NCBI GenBank assembly: GCA_044433065.1
Contig: JAWXUA010000073.1
Coordinates: 1 to 13,304 of the forward strand
Direction of reading: 5' to 3'
From: Nitratidesulfovibrio sp044433065
GTDB taxonomy: Bacteria; Desulfobacterota; Desulfovibrionia; Desulfovibrionales; Desulfovibrionaceae
DNA: 13,304 bases
The notes under the pieces: generated by a model
Told to the model about the DNA's origin: nothing
Databases searched by the model: none
What the model saw: only the letters and a program-made list of their open reading frames with translations
Part shown: positions 5,452 through 12,550 of the stretch, in pieces
Numbering within the stretch: position 1 is the first letter of the stretch
Layout: each line of letters opens with the position of its first letter
Translations under genes and position numbers: made by a program

Positions 5452-7158
5452 ATGACAGTAGCTTGCCCGCATTTTACCATCACCCCACTTGGCGGGCTTG
5501 GGGAAATTGGCCTCAATTGCCAGATCTGGTCCACAGGTGACGACACCGTCCTTGTTGACTGTGGCCTGATGTTCCCTGACGACTATCACCTTGGCATTGA
5601 CGTCGTTATTCCACGCTTTGAACATGTTCTGCGTGAACGCGACACCTTGCGTGCTGTGCTCTTAACGCATGGACATGAAGACCATATTGGCGCCTTGCCT
5701 TGGCTTGTGCCCCATTTCGACGGACTCACCATCATAGGTTCACGCTTCACCTTGGCCCTTGTGGAACACAAATTGCGTGAACGCGATTTGCTGCATCATG
5801 TGGTCTTGCAGGCTGTAGAACCCGATGAAATCGTCACCTTTGGCGCCATGAAATTCCAATTTTTGCCGGTGTCTCACTCTATTATCGAAGGACGCGCCAT
5901 TGCGCTGGACTGTCCCGTTGGCCGCATCATCCACACCGGCGACTTCAAGCTTGATCCAGAACCCCTCGAAGGTATTGGAACAGATCTTGAGCTTTTCCGA
6001 AACTTTGCAGGCGAAAAAGGCTTGCGACTTCTGCTCTCTGACTCGACCAATATAGAATGCGATGGCCACTCCTTAAAAGAGCGCGAAATTAAAGAATCAT
6101 TCTGGCATATCTTTAATGAAGCGCAAGGACGTATTGTGGTCACGCTGTTCTCAAGCCACATTCAGCGTATCCAAGAAGTTTTTGATTTGGCCGCAGAATT
6201 TGGCCGCACAGTAGTTGTGAACGGACGTAGCCTTGTGAACAATATTGGCCTTGCCCACGAGCATGGCTTTTTGCGCTTGCCCACATCCTTACACCTCGAC
6301 ACCATGCATTTGCCACCCATTGCAGACCGCGACATGGTCTTGCTTGTGACAGGTTCCCAAGGCGAACCCATGTCCGCCCTTGCGCGCATTGTAAATGGTG
6401 AACACCGCAACCTAAATATCCACGCTGGCGACACCATTGCCATGTCTTCGCGCATCATCCCCGGCAATGCACGAGCCATTACGCGCCTCATCAACCAAGT
6501 GTACCGCCTTGGTGCTGAAGTCTATTTCGATAAATTCCGCGCCATCCATGCCTCTGGCCATGCCCACCGCGAAGAGCTGAAAAGCATGCTTGAAGCAACA
6601 CGCCCAGAATATTTTGTGCCTGTGCACGGTGAATATCGCCATTTAGTAAAGCATGCCGCCCTTGCACGCGAATGTGGTGTAGCCGCAGACTGTACCCATA
6701 TCTTGGATAATGGCTTGCCCATCACCTTGTACGCTGAAGGCGACGACTGCAACGACGTGAGCCCAGAAGACTATGTTGTGAAGGCGCGCATTGAAGAGCC
6801 TTTGCATGTGGAGTCCATTCTTGTGGACGGCAAAGGGGTTGGCGACGTTGGACACATACTCTTGCGTGAACGCCAAATCCTTGGCGATGAAGGCATGGTT
6901 GCTGTGGTTATGGTCATCGACGAAATCACGTGGGAAGTCATTAATGGGCCAGAAATTTTCTCGCGAGGTTTTGTGTTTGAACAGCACTTTAGCCACGTCA
7001 TTGAAGACGCCAAGGGCATTGTACTCGATATTTTTGATAACTTGCCAGCAGGCAGTACGGAACGCTTCCAAGAGCGTATTCGCGCAAGTTTGCGACGGTT
7101 TTTCCGTAAATCACTTGAACGCGACCCTATTATTGTTCCTATTATAACAACATTGTAA
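5452..7158 (+). CDS. rnj: Ribonuclease J
   Basis: RNase J is a cytosolic metallo-beta-lactamase/beta-CASP ribonuclease with 5'-3' exonuclease and endonuclease activity, acting in mRNA decay and rRNA maturation. The 568-residue protein shows the N-terminal TPLGGLGEIGLN signature, metal site HGHEDH (H73, H75, D77, H78), PVSHSI (H142), HTGDFK (H161, D164), and SDSTN. The beta-CASP segment has VTGSQGEPMSAL, and there follow IHASGHAHREE (H370, H372) and PVHGEYRH (H392). A C-terminal domain of about 100 residues follows. Length is normal for the family. I chose ATG 5452-5454 because GGAG lies 9 bases upstream; an upstream TTG at 5437 would add 5 residues but lacks a ribosome site. The gene forms its own unit between a candidate promoter and a strong terminator. 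Confidence 0.95.
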   Translation: MTVACPHFTITPLGGLGEIGLNCQIWSTGDDTVLVDCGLMFPDDYHLGIDVVIPRFEHVLRERDTLRAVLLTHGHEDHIGALPWLVPHFDGLTIIGSRFTLALVEHKLRERDLLHHVVLQAVEPDEIVTFGAMKFQFLPVSHSIIEGRAIALDCPVGRIIHTGDFKLDPEPLEGIGTDLELFRNFAGEKGLRLLLSDSTNIECDGHSLKEREIKESFWHIFNEAQGRIVVTLFSSHIQRIQEVFDLAAEFGRTVVVNGRSLVNNIGLAHEHGFLRLPTSLHLDTMHLPPIADRDMVLLVTGSQGEPMSALARIVNGEHRNLNIHAGDTIAMSSRIIPGNARAITRLINQVYRLGAEVYFDKFRAIHASGHAHREELKSMLEATRPEYFVPVHGEYRHLVKHAALARECGVAADCTHILDNGLPITLYAEGDDCNDVSPEDYVVKARIEEPLHVESILVDGKGVGDVGHILLRERQILGDEGMVAVVMVIDEITWEVINGPEIFSRGFVFEQHFSHVIEDAKGIVLDIFDNLPAGSTERFQERIRASLRRFFRKSLERDPIIVPIITTL

Positions 7159-7177
7159 AAAAAGTTTTATAGCATAT

Positions 7178-7226
7178 AATAATAAAGCCCTTGCACAAAA
7201 AAAAATTGTGCAAGGGCTTTATTATT
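7178..7226 (+). terminator. Strong intrinsic terminator of the RNase J gene
   Basis: A perfect 21-bp inverted repeat (7178-7198 with 7206-7226) encloses a loop of seven A residues. The core is GCCCTTGCAC/GTGCAAGGGC and the flanks are A/T-rich, giving the T-run on the plus strand. It starts 20 bases after the stop codon. Confidence 0.93.
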
Positions 7227-7262
7227 TTTATCTCAAACAGTTTGTACAATCAATCTACTAGC

Positions 7263-7280
7263 TTGTGACGTGTATCACAA
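7263..7280. promoter_or_regulatory. CRP/FNR-family (HcpR-like) operator upstream of adh
   Basis: TTGTGACGTGTATCACAA is a perfect dyad with TTGTGA and TCACAA separated by six bases. This is the CRP/FNR-family consensus, which in Desulfovibrio-type bacteria is also the reported motif of the redox regulator HcpR. It also resembles the Rex site (TTGTGAA-N4-TTCACAA) but fails at the two inner positions. The palindrome itself is seen directly; the regulator and target are inferred. It lies 279 bases upstream of the alcohol dehydrogenase start. Confidence 0.65.
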
Positions 7281-7298
7281 TGTGCAATACAAAAATAG

Positions 7299-7309
7299 TA
7301 TAGTATAAA
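7299..7309 (+). promoter_or_regulatory. Candidate -10 element(s) downstream of the HcpR-like box
   Basis: TATAGT (7299-7304) and TATAAA (7304-7309) overlap. A start site 6-7 bases beyond either puts the centre of the 7263-7280 dyad at roughly -39 to -45, near the class II activator position. No good -35 hexamer is present, as expected for an activated promoter. Confidence 0.35.
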
Positions 7310-7410
7310 AACAGCTTAGCTTCGTTCTGCATAGTATTGTACTTTTATTCACAAATCTACTTGTTCACATAAAGAACTGATGTATTGTTCCTATTGCAGT
7401 AAATTGATTG

Positions 7411-7416
7411 TATAAT
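7411..7416 (+). promoter_or_regulatory. Consensus -10 hexamer upstream of adh
   Basis: A perfect TATAAT lies 142 bases upstream of the adh start. The best -35 candidates (TTCCTA at 17 bases, TTGTTC at 20) are weak. It may be a second adh promoter. The rest of 7227-7558 is AT-rich without a gene; it holds an 11-bp inverted repeat (7339-7349 with 7430-7440). Confidence 0.35.
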
Positions 7417-7558
7417 GAATAAAAATATAAATAAAAGTACTTGCCACAACAATTGTACAGTAGTAAACAGGACTCATGCATTTTTGCAATACAGTCTGTC
7501 TAGCTCTTCTGCAGACAACTGAGTATATGTCACTACAACATGATTTAAGGAGTACGTT

Positions 7559-8752
7559 ATGGACGTTAGATCAATGCATTTGGGTCAAGTTACTTCCTTC
7601 TTTATTCCTACTATTACTGTTATTGGCCAAGGTGCCGCCAAAGAAATTCCTGAGCGTTTGGCTAGCCTTGGTGCATCTAAGCCTCTTATCGTAACTGACC
7701 AAGGCATTGTTGCAGTTGGTATCCTCAAACAAGTTACTGACATTCTCGAAGGTGCTGGTTGCGCTTACGGTGTTTACGATAAAACTATTCCTAATCCTAC
7801 CGATATTAATGTTGATGCCGCTTTTGCTGTATACCAAGCAGAAGGCTGTGACAGCTTGATCACCCTTGGTGGTGGTAGCTCTCACGACTGTGGTAAGGGC
7901 GTTGGTTTCTTGGCTTCCAATGGTGGCAAAATCCACGATTACGAAGGCGTCAACAAATCCAGCAATCCTTTCCCTCCATACGTTGCAGTAAACACCACTG
8001 CTGGTACCGCATCTGAAATGACCCGTTTCTGTATCATTACAGATACGTCCCGCAAAGTTAAAATGGCTATCGTTGACTGGCGTTGCACCCCTAGCATCGC
8101 TCTTGACGACCCACTGCTCATGATGGGCATGCCTCCTTCATTGACCGCAGCAACTGGCATGGACGCTTTGACCCACGCTGTTGAAGCATACGTTTCCATC
8201 GCTGCGACCCCTATCACAGACGCCTGTGCAGAACGTGCTATCATCTGTGTTAGCGACTTCCTCCGCCGTGCTGTTGCTAATGGCCGCGACGTCGAAGCTC
8301 GTGAAGGCATGTGCTACGCTCAGTACCTTGGTGGTATGGCATTCAACAATGCTAGCCTTGGCCACGTTCACGCTATGGCACACCAGCTTGGCGGCTTCTA
8401 CGACTTGCCACACGGCGAGTGCAACGCTATTTTGCTCCCACACGTAAGCCAATACAATCTCATGTCCAACCGTCGCCGCTACGCTCGCATCGCTGAATTG
8501 ATGGGCGAAAACCTTGAAGGTTTGACCCTCGACGAAGCAGCACAAGCAGCTATCGACGCCATCAAGAAGCTCTCCAGTGACGTTGGCATTCCTGCTGGCC
8601 TTGTTGAACTTGGCAAGCGCTATGGCAAGGACGTTCGTGAAGAAGATATCCCAACCATGACCGCTAATGCACAAAAAGACGCTTGTGGCTTGACCAACCC
8701 ACGCTTGATGAGCGACGCAGCTGTTGCCGCTATCTACAAGGGTGCTCTCTAA
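7559..8752 (+). CDS. Iron-containing (group III) alcohol dehydrogenase
   Basis: This 397-residue cytosolic enzyme should interconvert an alcohol and an aldehyde with NAD(H). Family marks: the nucleotide-binding loop GGGSSHDCGK (104-113), NTTAGTASEMT (145-155), and metal ligands D202 and H206 in MDALTHAVEAY, H271 in GHVHAMAHQLGG, and H285 in DLPHGECNA, with the 14-residue spacing of the last two as in FucO and DhaT. Length is normal for the family. The AAGGAG ribosome site 6 bases before ATG is near ideal. Codons favour GCT, GGT and CGT as in rpsB and tsf, implying high expression. It has its own promoter region and terminator. The substrate may be ethanol, 1,3-propanediol or, in related gut anaerobes, sulfoacetaldehyde; no neighbouring genes settle this, so no symbol is given. 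Confidence 0.93.
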   Translation: MDVRSMHLGQVTSFFIPTITVIGQGAAKEIPERLASLGASKPLIVTDQGIVAVGILKQVTDILEGAGCAYGVYDKTIPNPTDINVDAAFAVYQAEGCDSLITLGGGSSHDCGKGVGFLASNGGKIHDYEGVNKSSNPFPPYVAVNTTAGTASEMTRFCIITDTSRKVKMAIVDWRCTPSIALDDPLLMMGMPPSLTAATGMDALTHAVEAYVSIAATPITDACAERAIICVSDFLRRAVANGRDVEAREGMCYAQYLGGMAFNNASLGHVHAMAHQLGGFYDLPHGECNAILLPHVSQYNLMSNRRRYARIAELMGENLEGLTLDEAAQAAIDAIKKLSSDVGIPAGLVELGKRYGKDVREEDIPTMTANAQKDACGLTNPRLMSDAAVAAIYKGAL

Positions 8753-8767
8753 GCCATAATCATCACC

Positions 8768-8788
8768 AGCTTGATTATATATCAAGCT
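8768..8788 (+). other. Short hairpin between adh stop and terminator
   Basis: AGCTTGAT pairs with ATCAAGCT (8768-8775 with 8781-8788, loop TATAT). It lies 15 bases after the adh stop and may protect the mRNA 3' end. Confidence 0.5.
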
Positions 8789-8801
8789 AGCCCATAACCA
8801 T

Positions 8802-8841
8802 AAAAGAGCAGTATCCTTGCATTTTCGGATACTGCTCTTTT
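8802..8841. terminator. Intrinsic terminator of adh
   Basis: A perfect 15-bp stem (8802-8816 with 8827-8841, loop of 10) has A-run and T-run ends, with further T residues after it on the plus strand. Confidence 0.92.
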
Positions 8842-9039
8842 TTATTTGCTTTGACTAGGAGGATGGGCGTTGAGAACATTATTAGGCGTTCTCCCATTGT
8901 CGTTCCTCGCAGCAACAAATGCTTGGATACAATGAGGTACTTAGCGCACCATTCGCGTAGCCAAAAAGAGTGCACCAATTCCTCATAAAAACAAAAATAA
9001 AGAAACGAAACAAAAATAAAAATCGCCTTCACTTATTGC
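8842..9039. other. Non-coding stretch upstream of the rpsB promoter
   Basis: No supported gene lies here. It contains an inverted repeat GAGAAC/GTTCTC (8872-8877 with 8888-8893), an outer CATTGT/ACAATG pair (8895-8900 with 8929-8934), and a very A-rich block around 8985-9022 that could be an UP-like promoter element for rpsB. Whether any small RNA is made cannot be told. Confidence 0.35.
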
Positions 9040-9068
9040 TTGCCAAAGCCATCAAATCTAGCTATAGA
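9040..9068 (+). promoter_or_regulatory. Sigma70-type promoter of rpsB-tsf
   Basis: TTGCCA (9040-9045, 5 of 6 consensus) and TATAGA (9063-9068, 4 of 6) are spaced by exactly 17 bases, with an A-rich tract just upstream. The predicted start near 9075 leaves a leader of about 100 bases before rpsB. Confidence 0.65.
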
Positions 9069-9102
9069 AACCTGTTTTTCACAATAAGCACACTTTGGTT
9101 TC

Positions 9103-9128
9103 GGTTCGGGGTGCCCGTCTGTTCGGGC
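9103..9128 (+). promoter_or_regulatory. Candidate S2 autoregulatory leader with alternative hairpins
   Basis: The leader contains two TTCGGG copies flanking GCCCG. CGGG (9107-9110) can pair with CCCG (9114-9117), or GCCCG (9113-9117) can pair with CGGGC (9124-9128); the two pairings exclude each other. Ribosomal protein S2 is known to repress rpsB-tsf through the leader in enterobacteria, so a comparable element is plausible here. The structure is not matched to a known family. Confidence 0.4.
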
Positions 9129-9176
9129 TTAAGAATCATGGCCAAAGTGGAAGCAAACCCCCAAGGAGTTTTAGAA

Positions 9177-9938
9177 ATGGCTTACGTAAGCATGAAGCAA
9201 ATGTTGGAGACTGGTGTCCACTTTGGTCACCAAACCCGTCGTTGGAACCCTAAGATGCGTCCATTCATTTTTGGCGCTCGTAACGGTATCCATATCATCG
9301 ACCTTCAGCAGACTGTAAAATTGTTCCGCACCGCTCATGACAAAGTTGTAGACACCGTTGCTAACGGTGGCCGCGTCATGTTCATCGGTACCAAGCGTCA
9401 AGCACAAGAAGCTGTTGCTACTGAAGCTAGCCGCGCTGGTCAATTCTACGTTACCAACCGTTGGATGGGTGGCACACTCACCAACTTCTTCACCATCCAA
9501 AAAAGCATCGACCGTCTTAAGAAGCTCGAAGCTATGTTTGCTGATGGCACCACCACGCGTTACCAAAAGAAGGAAATCCTTCGTATGCAACGCGAAATGG
9601 ATAAGCTTCTCGCTACCCTCGGTGGTATCAAGATGATGGAAAAGCTTCCACAGCTCGCTTTCATCATTGACCCACACCGTGAAGATATCGCTATCAAAGA
9701 ATGCCGCAAGCTCGGTATTCCAATCGTAGCTGTTACCGACACCAACTGCGACCCTGACGTTATCGATTACGTTATCCCAGGTAACGACGACGCCATCCGC
9801 GCCATCAAGCTCTTTGTTGCTGCTATCGCTGACGCTTGCCTCGAAGGTGACGCTATGCGTAAGGAACACCAAGGCAAAGACGCTGAAGAAGAATTGAAGA
9901 AGGCTGCTGAACCACAAGCTGAAGAAGCTGCTGCTTAG
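9177..9938 (+). CDS. rpsB: 30S ribosomal protein S2
   Basis: S2 is a large protein of the small ribosomal subunit, bound last during assembly near the head-body junction together with S1. The 253-residue product begins MAYVSMKQMLETGVHFGHQTRR, with the family signature HFGHQTRRWNPKM at 15-27, then FIGTKRQAQ, NRWMGGTLTN and, late, IPIVAVTDTNCDPD and VIPGNDDAIRAI. It ends in an acidic, Ala-rich tail. I chose ATG 9177 because AAGGAG lies 8 bases upstream and S2 proteins start here; the reading frame is open further upstream (to 8970, and an ATG at 9138) but that sequence is promoter and leader. tsf follows after 40 bases. Codon use is strongly biased, as expected for high expression. Confidence 0.97.
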   Translation: MAYVSMKQMLETGVHFGHQTRRWNPKMRPFIFGARNGIHIIDLQQTVKLFRTAHDKVVDTVANGGRVMFIGTKRQAQEAVATEASRAGQFYVTNRWMGGTLTNFFTIQKSIDRLKKLEAMFADGTTTRYQKKEILRMQREMDKLLATLGGIKMMEKLPQLAFIIDPHREDIAIKECRKLGIPIVAVTDTNCDPDVIDYVIPGNDDAIRAIKLFVAAIADACLEGDAMRKEHQGKDAEEELKKAAEPQAEEAAA

Positions 9939-9978
9939 TACGCCCCCAATAGAACCCGAAGCGTAAGGGAGAAGCAAA

Positions 9979-10842
9979 ATGGCTATTACCGCCGCTATGG
10001 TTAAGGAACTGCGCGACAAAACCGCTGCAGGCATGATGGATTGCAAAAAAGCTCTTCAAGAGTGCGACGGCGACATTAACAACGCTGTTGACTGGCTTCG
10101 CCAAAAGGGCCTTTCCAAGGCTGCTAAGAAGGCTGGTCGTGCTACCTCTGAAGGTCTCGTAGGTTGCTTCGTTGCTGAAGACGGCCAGACCGCTGGTCTT
10201 GCTGAACTCAAGTGCGAAACCGACTTCGTTTCCCGTAACGAAAAGTTTGTTGAGCTTTCTAAGGAACTCGCTAAAGAAGTTGCCACTGCTGGCGCTCTTG
10301 GCGAAGGTGCTCAGACTGCTGTTAACAACATCATCGCCACCCTTGGCGAAAATATGGGCACTGGCCGTACCGCTTTCGTTAAAGTTGAAGCTCATGGCTT
10401 CATCGGTAGCTATGTTCACTCCAACGGCAAAATTGCTGTTCTCGTAAACATGACCACCACCAAAGCAGAAACCGCTGCCAATGCTGCATTCCTCGAATGC
10501 GCAAAGAACGTTGCCATGCAGATCGCAGCAAGCAACCCTGCTGCTGTTAGCTCTGACATGATCGACGGTGCTATCCTTGAGCGTGAACGTGCTGTTTACC
10601 GCCAAAAGGCCCTTGACGATGGCAAGCCTGAACAAATCGTTGAAAAGATTGTTGAAGGCGCTATCAAAAAGTACTTCAAGGAAGCATGTCTCCTTGAGCA
10701 GCCTTATATCCGTGACGACAAGATGAGCATCAGCGAACTCTTGAAGCAAACGGGCAAAGCTGCTGAAGACACCATCAGCATTGCTGGCTTCACTCGCTTC
10801 CAACTCGGCGAAGACGCTGTAGCTGAAGAAGCAGAAGCATAA
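9979..10842 (+). CDS. tsf: Translation elongation factor Ts
   Basis: EF-Ts is the nucleotide-exchange factor that regenerates EF-Tu-GTP in the cytosol. The 287-residue protein has the N-terminal UBA-like domain (AAMVKELRDKTAAGMMDCKKAL, then WLRQKG), the signature TDFVSRN at 81-87 that inserts toward EF-Tu, two core subdomains, and a C-terminal segment with LLEQPYIRDDKMSI. Length fits the standard bacterial form. A GGGAG ribosome site precedes ATG. It is co-transcribed with rpsB in the usual order and closed by a terminator at 10921-10949. Its last codons (EAEA-stop) are part of a degenerate tandem repeat that runs on into the 3' untranslated region. Confidence 0.97.
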   Translation: MAITAAMVKELRDKTAAGMMDCKKALQECDGDINNAVDWLRQKGLSKAAKKAGRATSEGLVGCFVAEDGQTAGLAELKCETDFVSRNEKFVELSKELAKEVATAGALGEGAQTAVNNIIATLGENMGTGRTAFVKVEAHGFIGSYVHSNGKIAVLVNMTTTKAETAANAAFLECAKNVAMQIAASNPAAVSSDMIDGAILERERAVYRQKALDDGKPEQIVEKIVEGAIKKYFKEACLLEQPYIRDDKMSISELLKQTGKAAEDTISIAGFTRFQLGEDAVAEEAEA

Positions 10843-10904
10843 GCCAAGTCTGCACATGAAGGCAAAGCATTAGCATTCAAAAAACTGAAGGCGAAGCATT
10901 AGCC
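10828..10904 (+). repeat. Three degenerate ~30-bp-period repeats spanning the tsf stop codon
   Basis: GAAGCAGAAGCATAAGCC (10828-10845, containing the tsf stop), GAAGGCAAAGCATTAGCA (10858-10875) and GAAGGCGAAGCATTAGCC (10887-10904) are evenly spaced at 30 and 29 bases. They look like old tandem duplications of the tsf 3' end, with the stop TAA appearing as TTA in the later copies. Confidence 0.65.
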
Positions 10905-10920
10905 TTTCTATGCCGCATAT

Positions 10921-10949
10921 AAAGAGGGGTCTTACGACCCCTTTTTTTT
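10921..10949 (+). terminator. Intrinsic terminator after tsf
   Basis: AGGGGTC pairs with GACCCCT (10925-10931 with 10936-10942, loop TTAC). The stem is extended by A-T pairs and followed by a run of eight T. It separates rpsB-tsf from the glycosyltransferase-pyrH-frr genes. Confidence 0.9.
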
Positions 10950-10974
10950 GAGCAACAAACAAGAGGATATAGCC

Positions 10975-11808
10975 TTGGATGCACAAAAGCAGACGCAAAA
11001 AGCCACCATTACAGGTCTCATTCTCACCTGCAACGGCGAACGCCTTTTACCTCAATGCCTAGCATCGCTTGCTTTTTGTGACAAACTTCTCCTCGTAGAC
11101 TCCGGAAGCACAGACGCAACAGAACAACTTGCAAAAGATGTTCAGGCACGTTTTATCTTCAATCCATGGACTGGCTTTGCCGACCAGTTCACGTTCGCCG
11201 CAAAGCACATTGATACAGATTGGTTTTTTATCCTTGACCAAGATGAAATTTGTGATGCGACCCTAGCCACACAAATTCAAGAGGCCATCCAAGGCCCACA
11301 AGGTCAGGATAGCACACTTTCTGCTTTCTCAACGAACCGCGTATCATGGTACTTTGACAGATTTTTACGGCACAGCGGCTGGTATCCCGACAGAATACCT
11401 CGCGTTTTTAAGCGCGACGAAGTGACCTTTTCACAAGATGCCCACATTCATTATCACCCAAAGGGCCGCACTGAAACCCTTCAAAGTGGCCATATCATTC
11501 ACTATCCCTACACAGGTTTTGATAACCACTGGACAAAGATGGGTGTCTATGCCCAGCAAGGCGCCGACCATATGCGCGCCAAGGGCAAAAAGCCTAGTCT
11601 TCTCAAGGCAGTTTTGCATGCCCACTGGAAATTTATTCGCATCTATGTGCTAAAACAAGGTTTTCGAGACGGCAAAGCTGGCTTCATCACTGCTTGCTTT
11701 GCTTCGTTTTACACCTTCAGCCGTTATGTCCGTGTTTTTGACGCCTCTTGGGGCGCACCATACACGGACCGCCCTGCTTTTCTCGACGAAGAAACAAAAA
11801 AGTCCTAA
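10975..11808 (+). CDS. Family 2 glycosyltransferase, WaaE/KdtX-like (LPS core type)
   Basis: This is a GT-A fold inverting glycosyltransferase of 277 residues, probably adding a sugar (glucose in WaaE) to lipopolysaccharide core on the cytosolic face of the inner membrane. Seen: the first strand ITGLILTCNGE with the nucleotide-binding start, VDSGSTD (41-47), the DxD-type metal motif DQDE (88-91), and the WaaE-like stretch GWYPDRIPRVFKRD followed by GRTETLQSGHIIHYPY and a basic C-terminal region around HWKFIRIYVLKQGFRDG. There is no clear membrane span. I chose TTG 10975-10977 because AGAGGA lies 7 bases upstream. An upstream in-frame TTG at 10948 lies in the T-run of the tsf terminator without a ribosome site. 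pyrH follows after 24 bases. The acceptor and sugar are inferred from family. Confidence 0.85.
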   Translation: MDAQKQTQKATITGLILTCNGERLLPQCLASLAFCDKLLLVDSGSTDATEQLAKDVQARFIFNPWTGFADQFTFAAKHIDTDWFFILDQDEICDATLATQIQEAIQGPQGQDSTLSAFSTNRVSWYFDRFLRHSGWYPDRIPRVFKRDEVTFSQDAHIHYHPKGRTETLQSGHIIHYPYTGFDNHWTKMGVYAQQGADHMRAKGKKPSLLKAVLHAHWKFIRIYVLKQGFRDGKAGFITACFASFYTFSRYVRVFDASWGAPYTDRPAFLDEETKKS

Positions 11809-11832
11809 ACGCTTTTAATCAGGAGCATATCC

Positions 11833-12549
11833 ATGAACGAACTCAAGTATAAACGCGTTCTTTTAAAATTGAGCGGTGAAGCTCTTGCTGGTGAGAACAA
11901 ATTCGGTATTGACCCAGCAACGGTTTCAAAGATATGCAATGAAATCGCTGAAATTGTAGACATGGGCCTCGAAGTGGCGCTTGTTATTGGCGGCGGAAAT
12001 ATTTTCCGTGGCCTTTCGTCCTCTGCCAAAGGCATGGACCGCTCTTCCGCTGACTACATGGGCATGCTCGCCACTGTTCTCAACGCTCTTGCCGTGCAGG
12101 ATGCCCTTGAAAAGCAAGGCCACCCAACACGCGTCTTGTCCGCAATCACCATGCAAGAAGTATGTGAACCCTATATCCGCCGCCGCGCCATGCGCCACCT
12201 TAAAAAAGGCCGTGTGATCATCTGCGCTGCTGGTACAGGCAATCCTTATTTCACCACAGACACAGCAGCAGCTTTGCGTGGCATGGAATTGAAGTGCGAA
12301 GCCATTATCAAGGCAACTAAGGTTGACGGTGTTTACGACAAGGACCCAATGAAGTATCCTGATGCCGTTAAATTCGACACCTTGACCTATGCTGAAACCT
12401 TGCAACGTCAACTCGGCGTCATGGACTCCACCGCCACAACCTTGGCCATGGAAAATGACGTGCCCATCATCGTATGCAATATGTTCAATGGTAGCATCAA
12501 GAAAGTAATCACCGGCGAAAACGTCGGTACCATCGTACAAGGAGCCTAA
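11833..12549 (+). CDS. pyrH: UMP kinase (uridylate kinase)
   Basis: PyrH phosphorylates UMP to UDP with ATP in the cytosol, feeding pyrimidine nucleotide and sugar-nucleotide synthesis; the bacterial enzyme is a hexamer of the amino-acid-kinase fold. The 238-residue protein shows KLSGEALAG (12-20), VIGGGNIFRG with GGGN at 53-56, DYMGMLATVLNALA, GTGNPYFTTDTAAALR, KATKVDGVYDKDP, and the ending in VITGENVGT. Length is standard. An AGGAG site lies 8 bases before ATG. It is followed by frr after a single base, a near-universal pair. No promoter is evident directly upstream, so it probably shares a transcript with the glycosyltransferase. Confidence 0.97.
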   Translation: MNELKYKRVLLKLSGEALAGENKFGIDPATVSKICNEIAEIVDMGLEVALVIGGGNIFRGLSSSAKGMDRSSADYMGMLATVLNALAVQDALEKQGHPTRVLSAITMQEVCEPYIRRRAMRHLKKGRVIICAAGTGNPYFTTDTAAALRGMELKCEAIIKATKVDGVYDKDPMKYPDAVKFDTLTYAETLQRQLGVMDSTATTLAMENDVPIIVCNMFNGSIKKVITGENVGTIVQGA

Positions 12550-12550
12550 T

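Noticed and set aside
7476..7558. Sigma-54 promoter upstream of adh
   Set aside because: A TTGCA is present near 7485 but the GG element at the required spacing is missing.
8787..9032. 81-codon minus-strand frame between adh and rpsB
   Set aside because: It runs through the adh terminator and the A-rich block upstream of rpsB; composition is low-complexity and no ribosome site is seen.
9097..9130. tRNA-like GGTTCG and GTTCGGG strings in the rpsB leader
   Set aside because: No cloverleaf, acceptor stem or anticodon arm can be drawn around them.
8970..9176. In-frame extension of S2 upstream of ATG 9177 (also an ATG at 9138)
   Set aside because: S2 proteins start at MAYVSMKQ-type sequence, the ribosome site fits 9177, and the upstream stretch contains the promoter and leader hairpins.
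9853..10857. 334-codon open frame antisense to tsf (and a 291-codon one antisense to rpsB, 9171-10046)
   Set aside because: They are shadows of strongly codon-biased genes. The translations are rich in Ser/Ala/Val without domains, and the sense frames are unmistakable tsf and rpsB.
10948..10974. Glycosyltransferase start at TTG 10948
   Set aside because: It lies in the T-run of the tsf terminator with no ribosome site, whereas TTG 10975 has AGAGGA at proper spacing.
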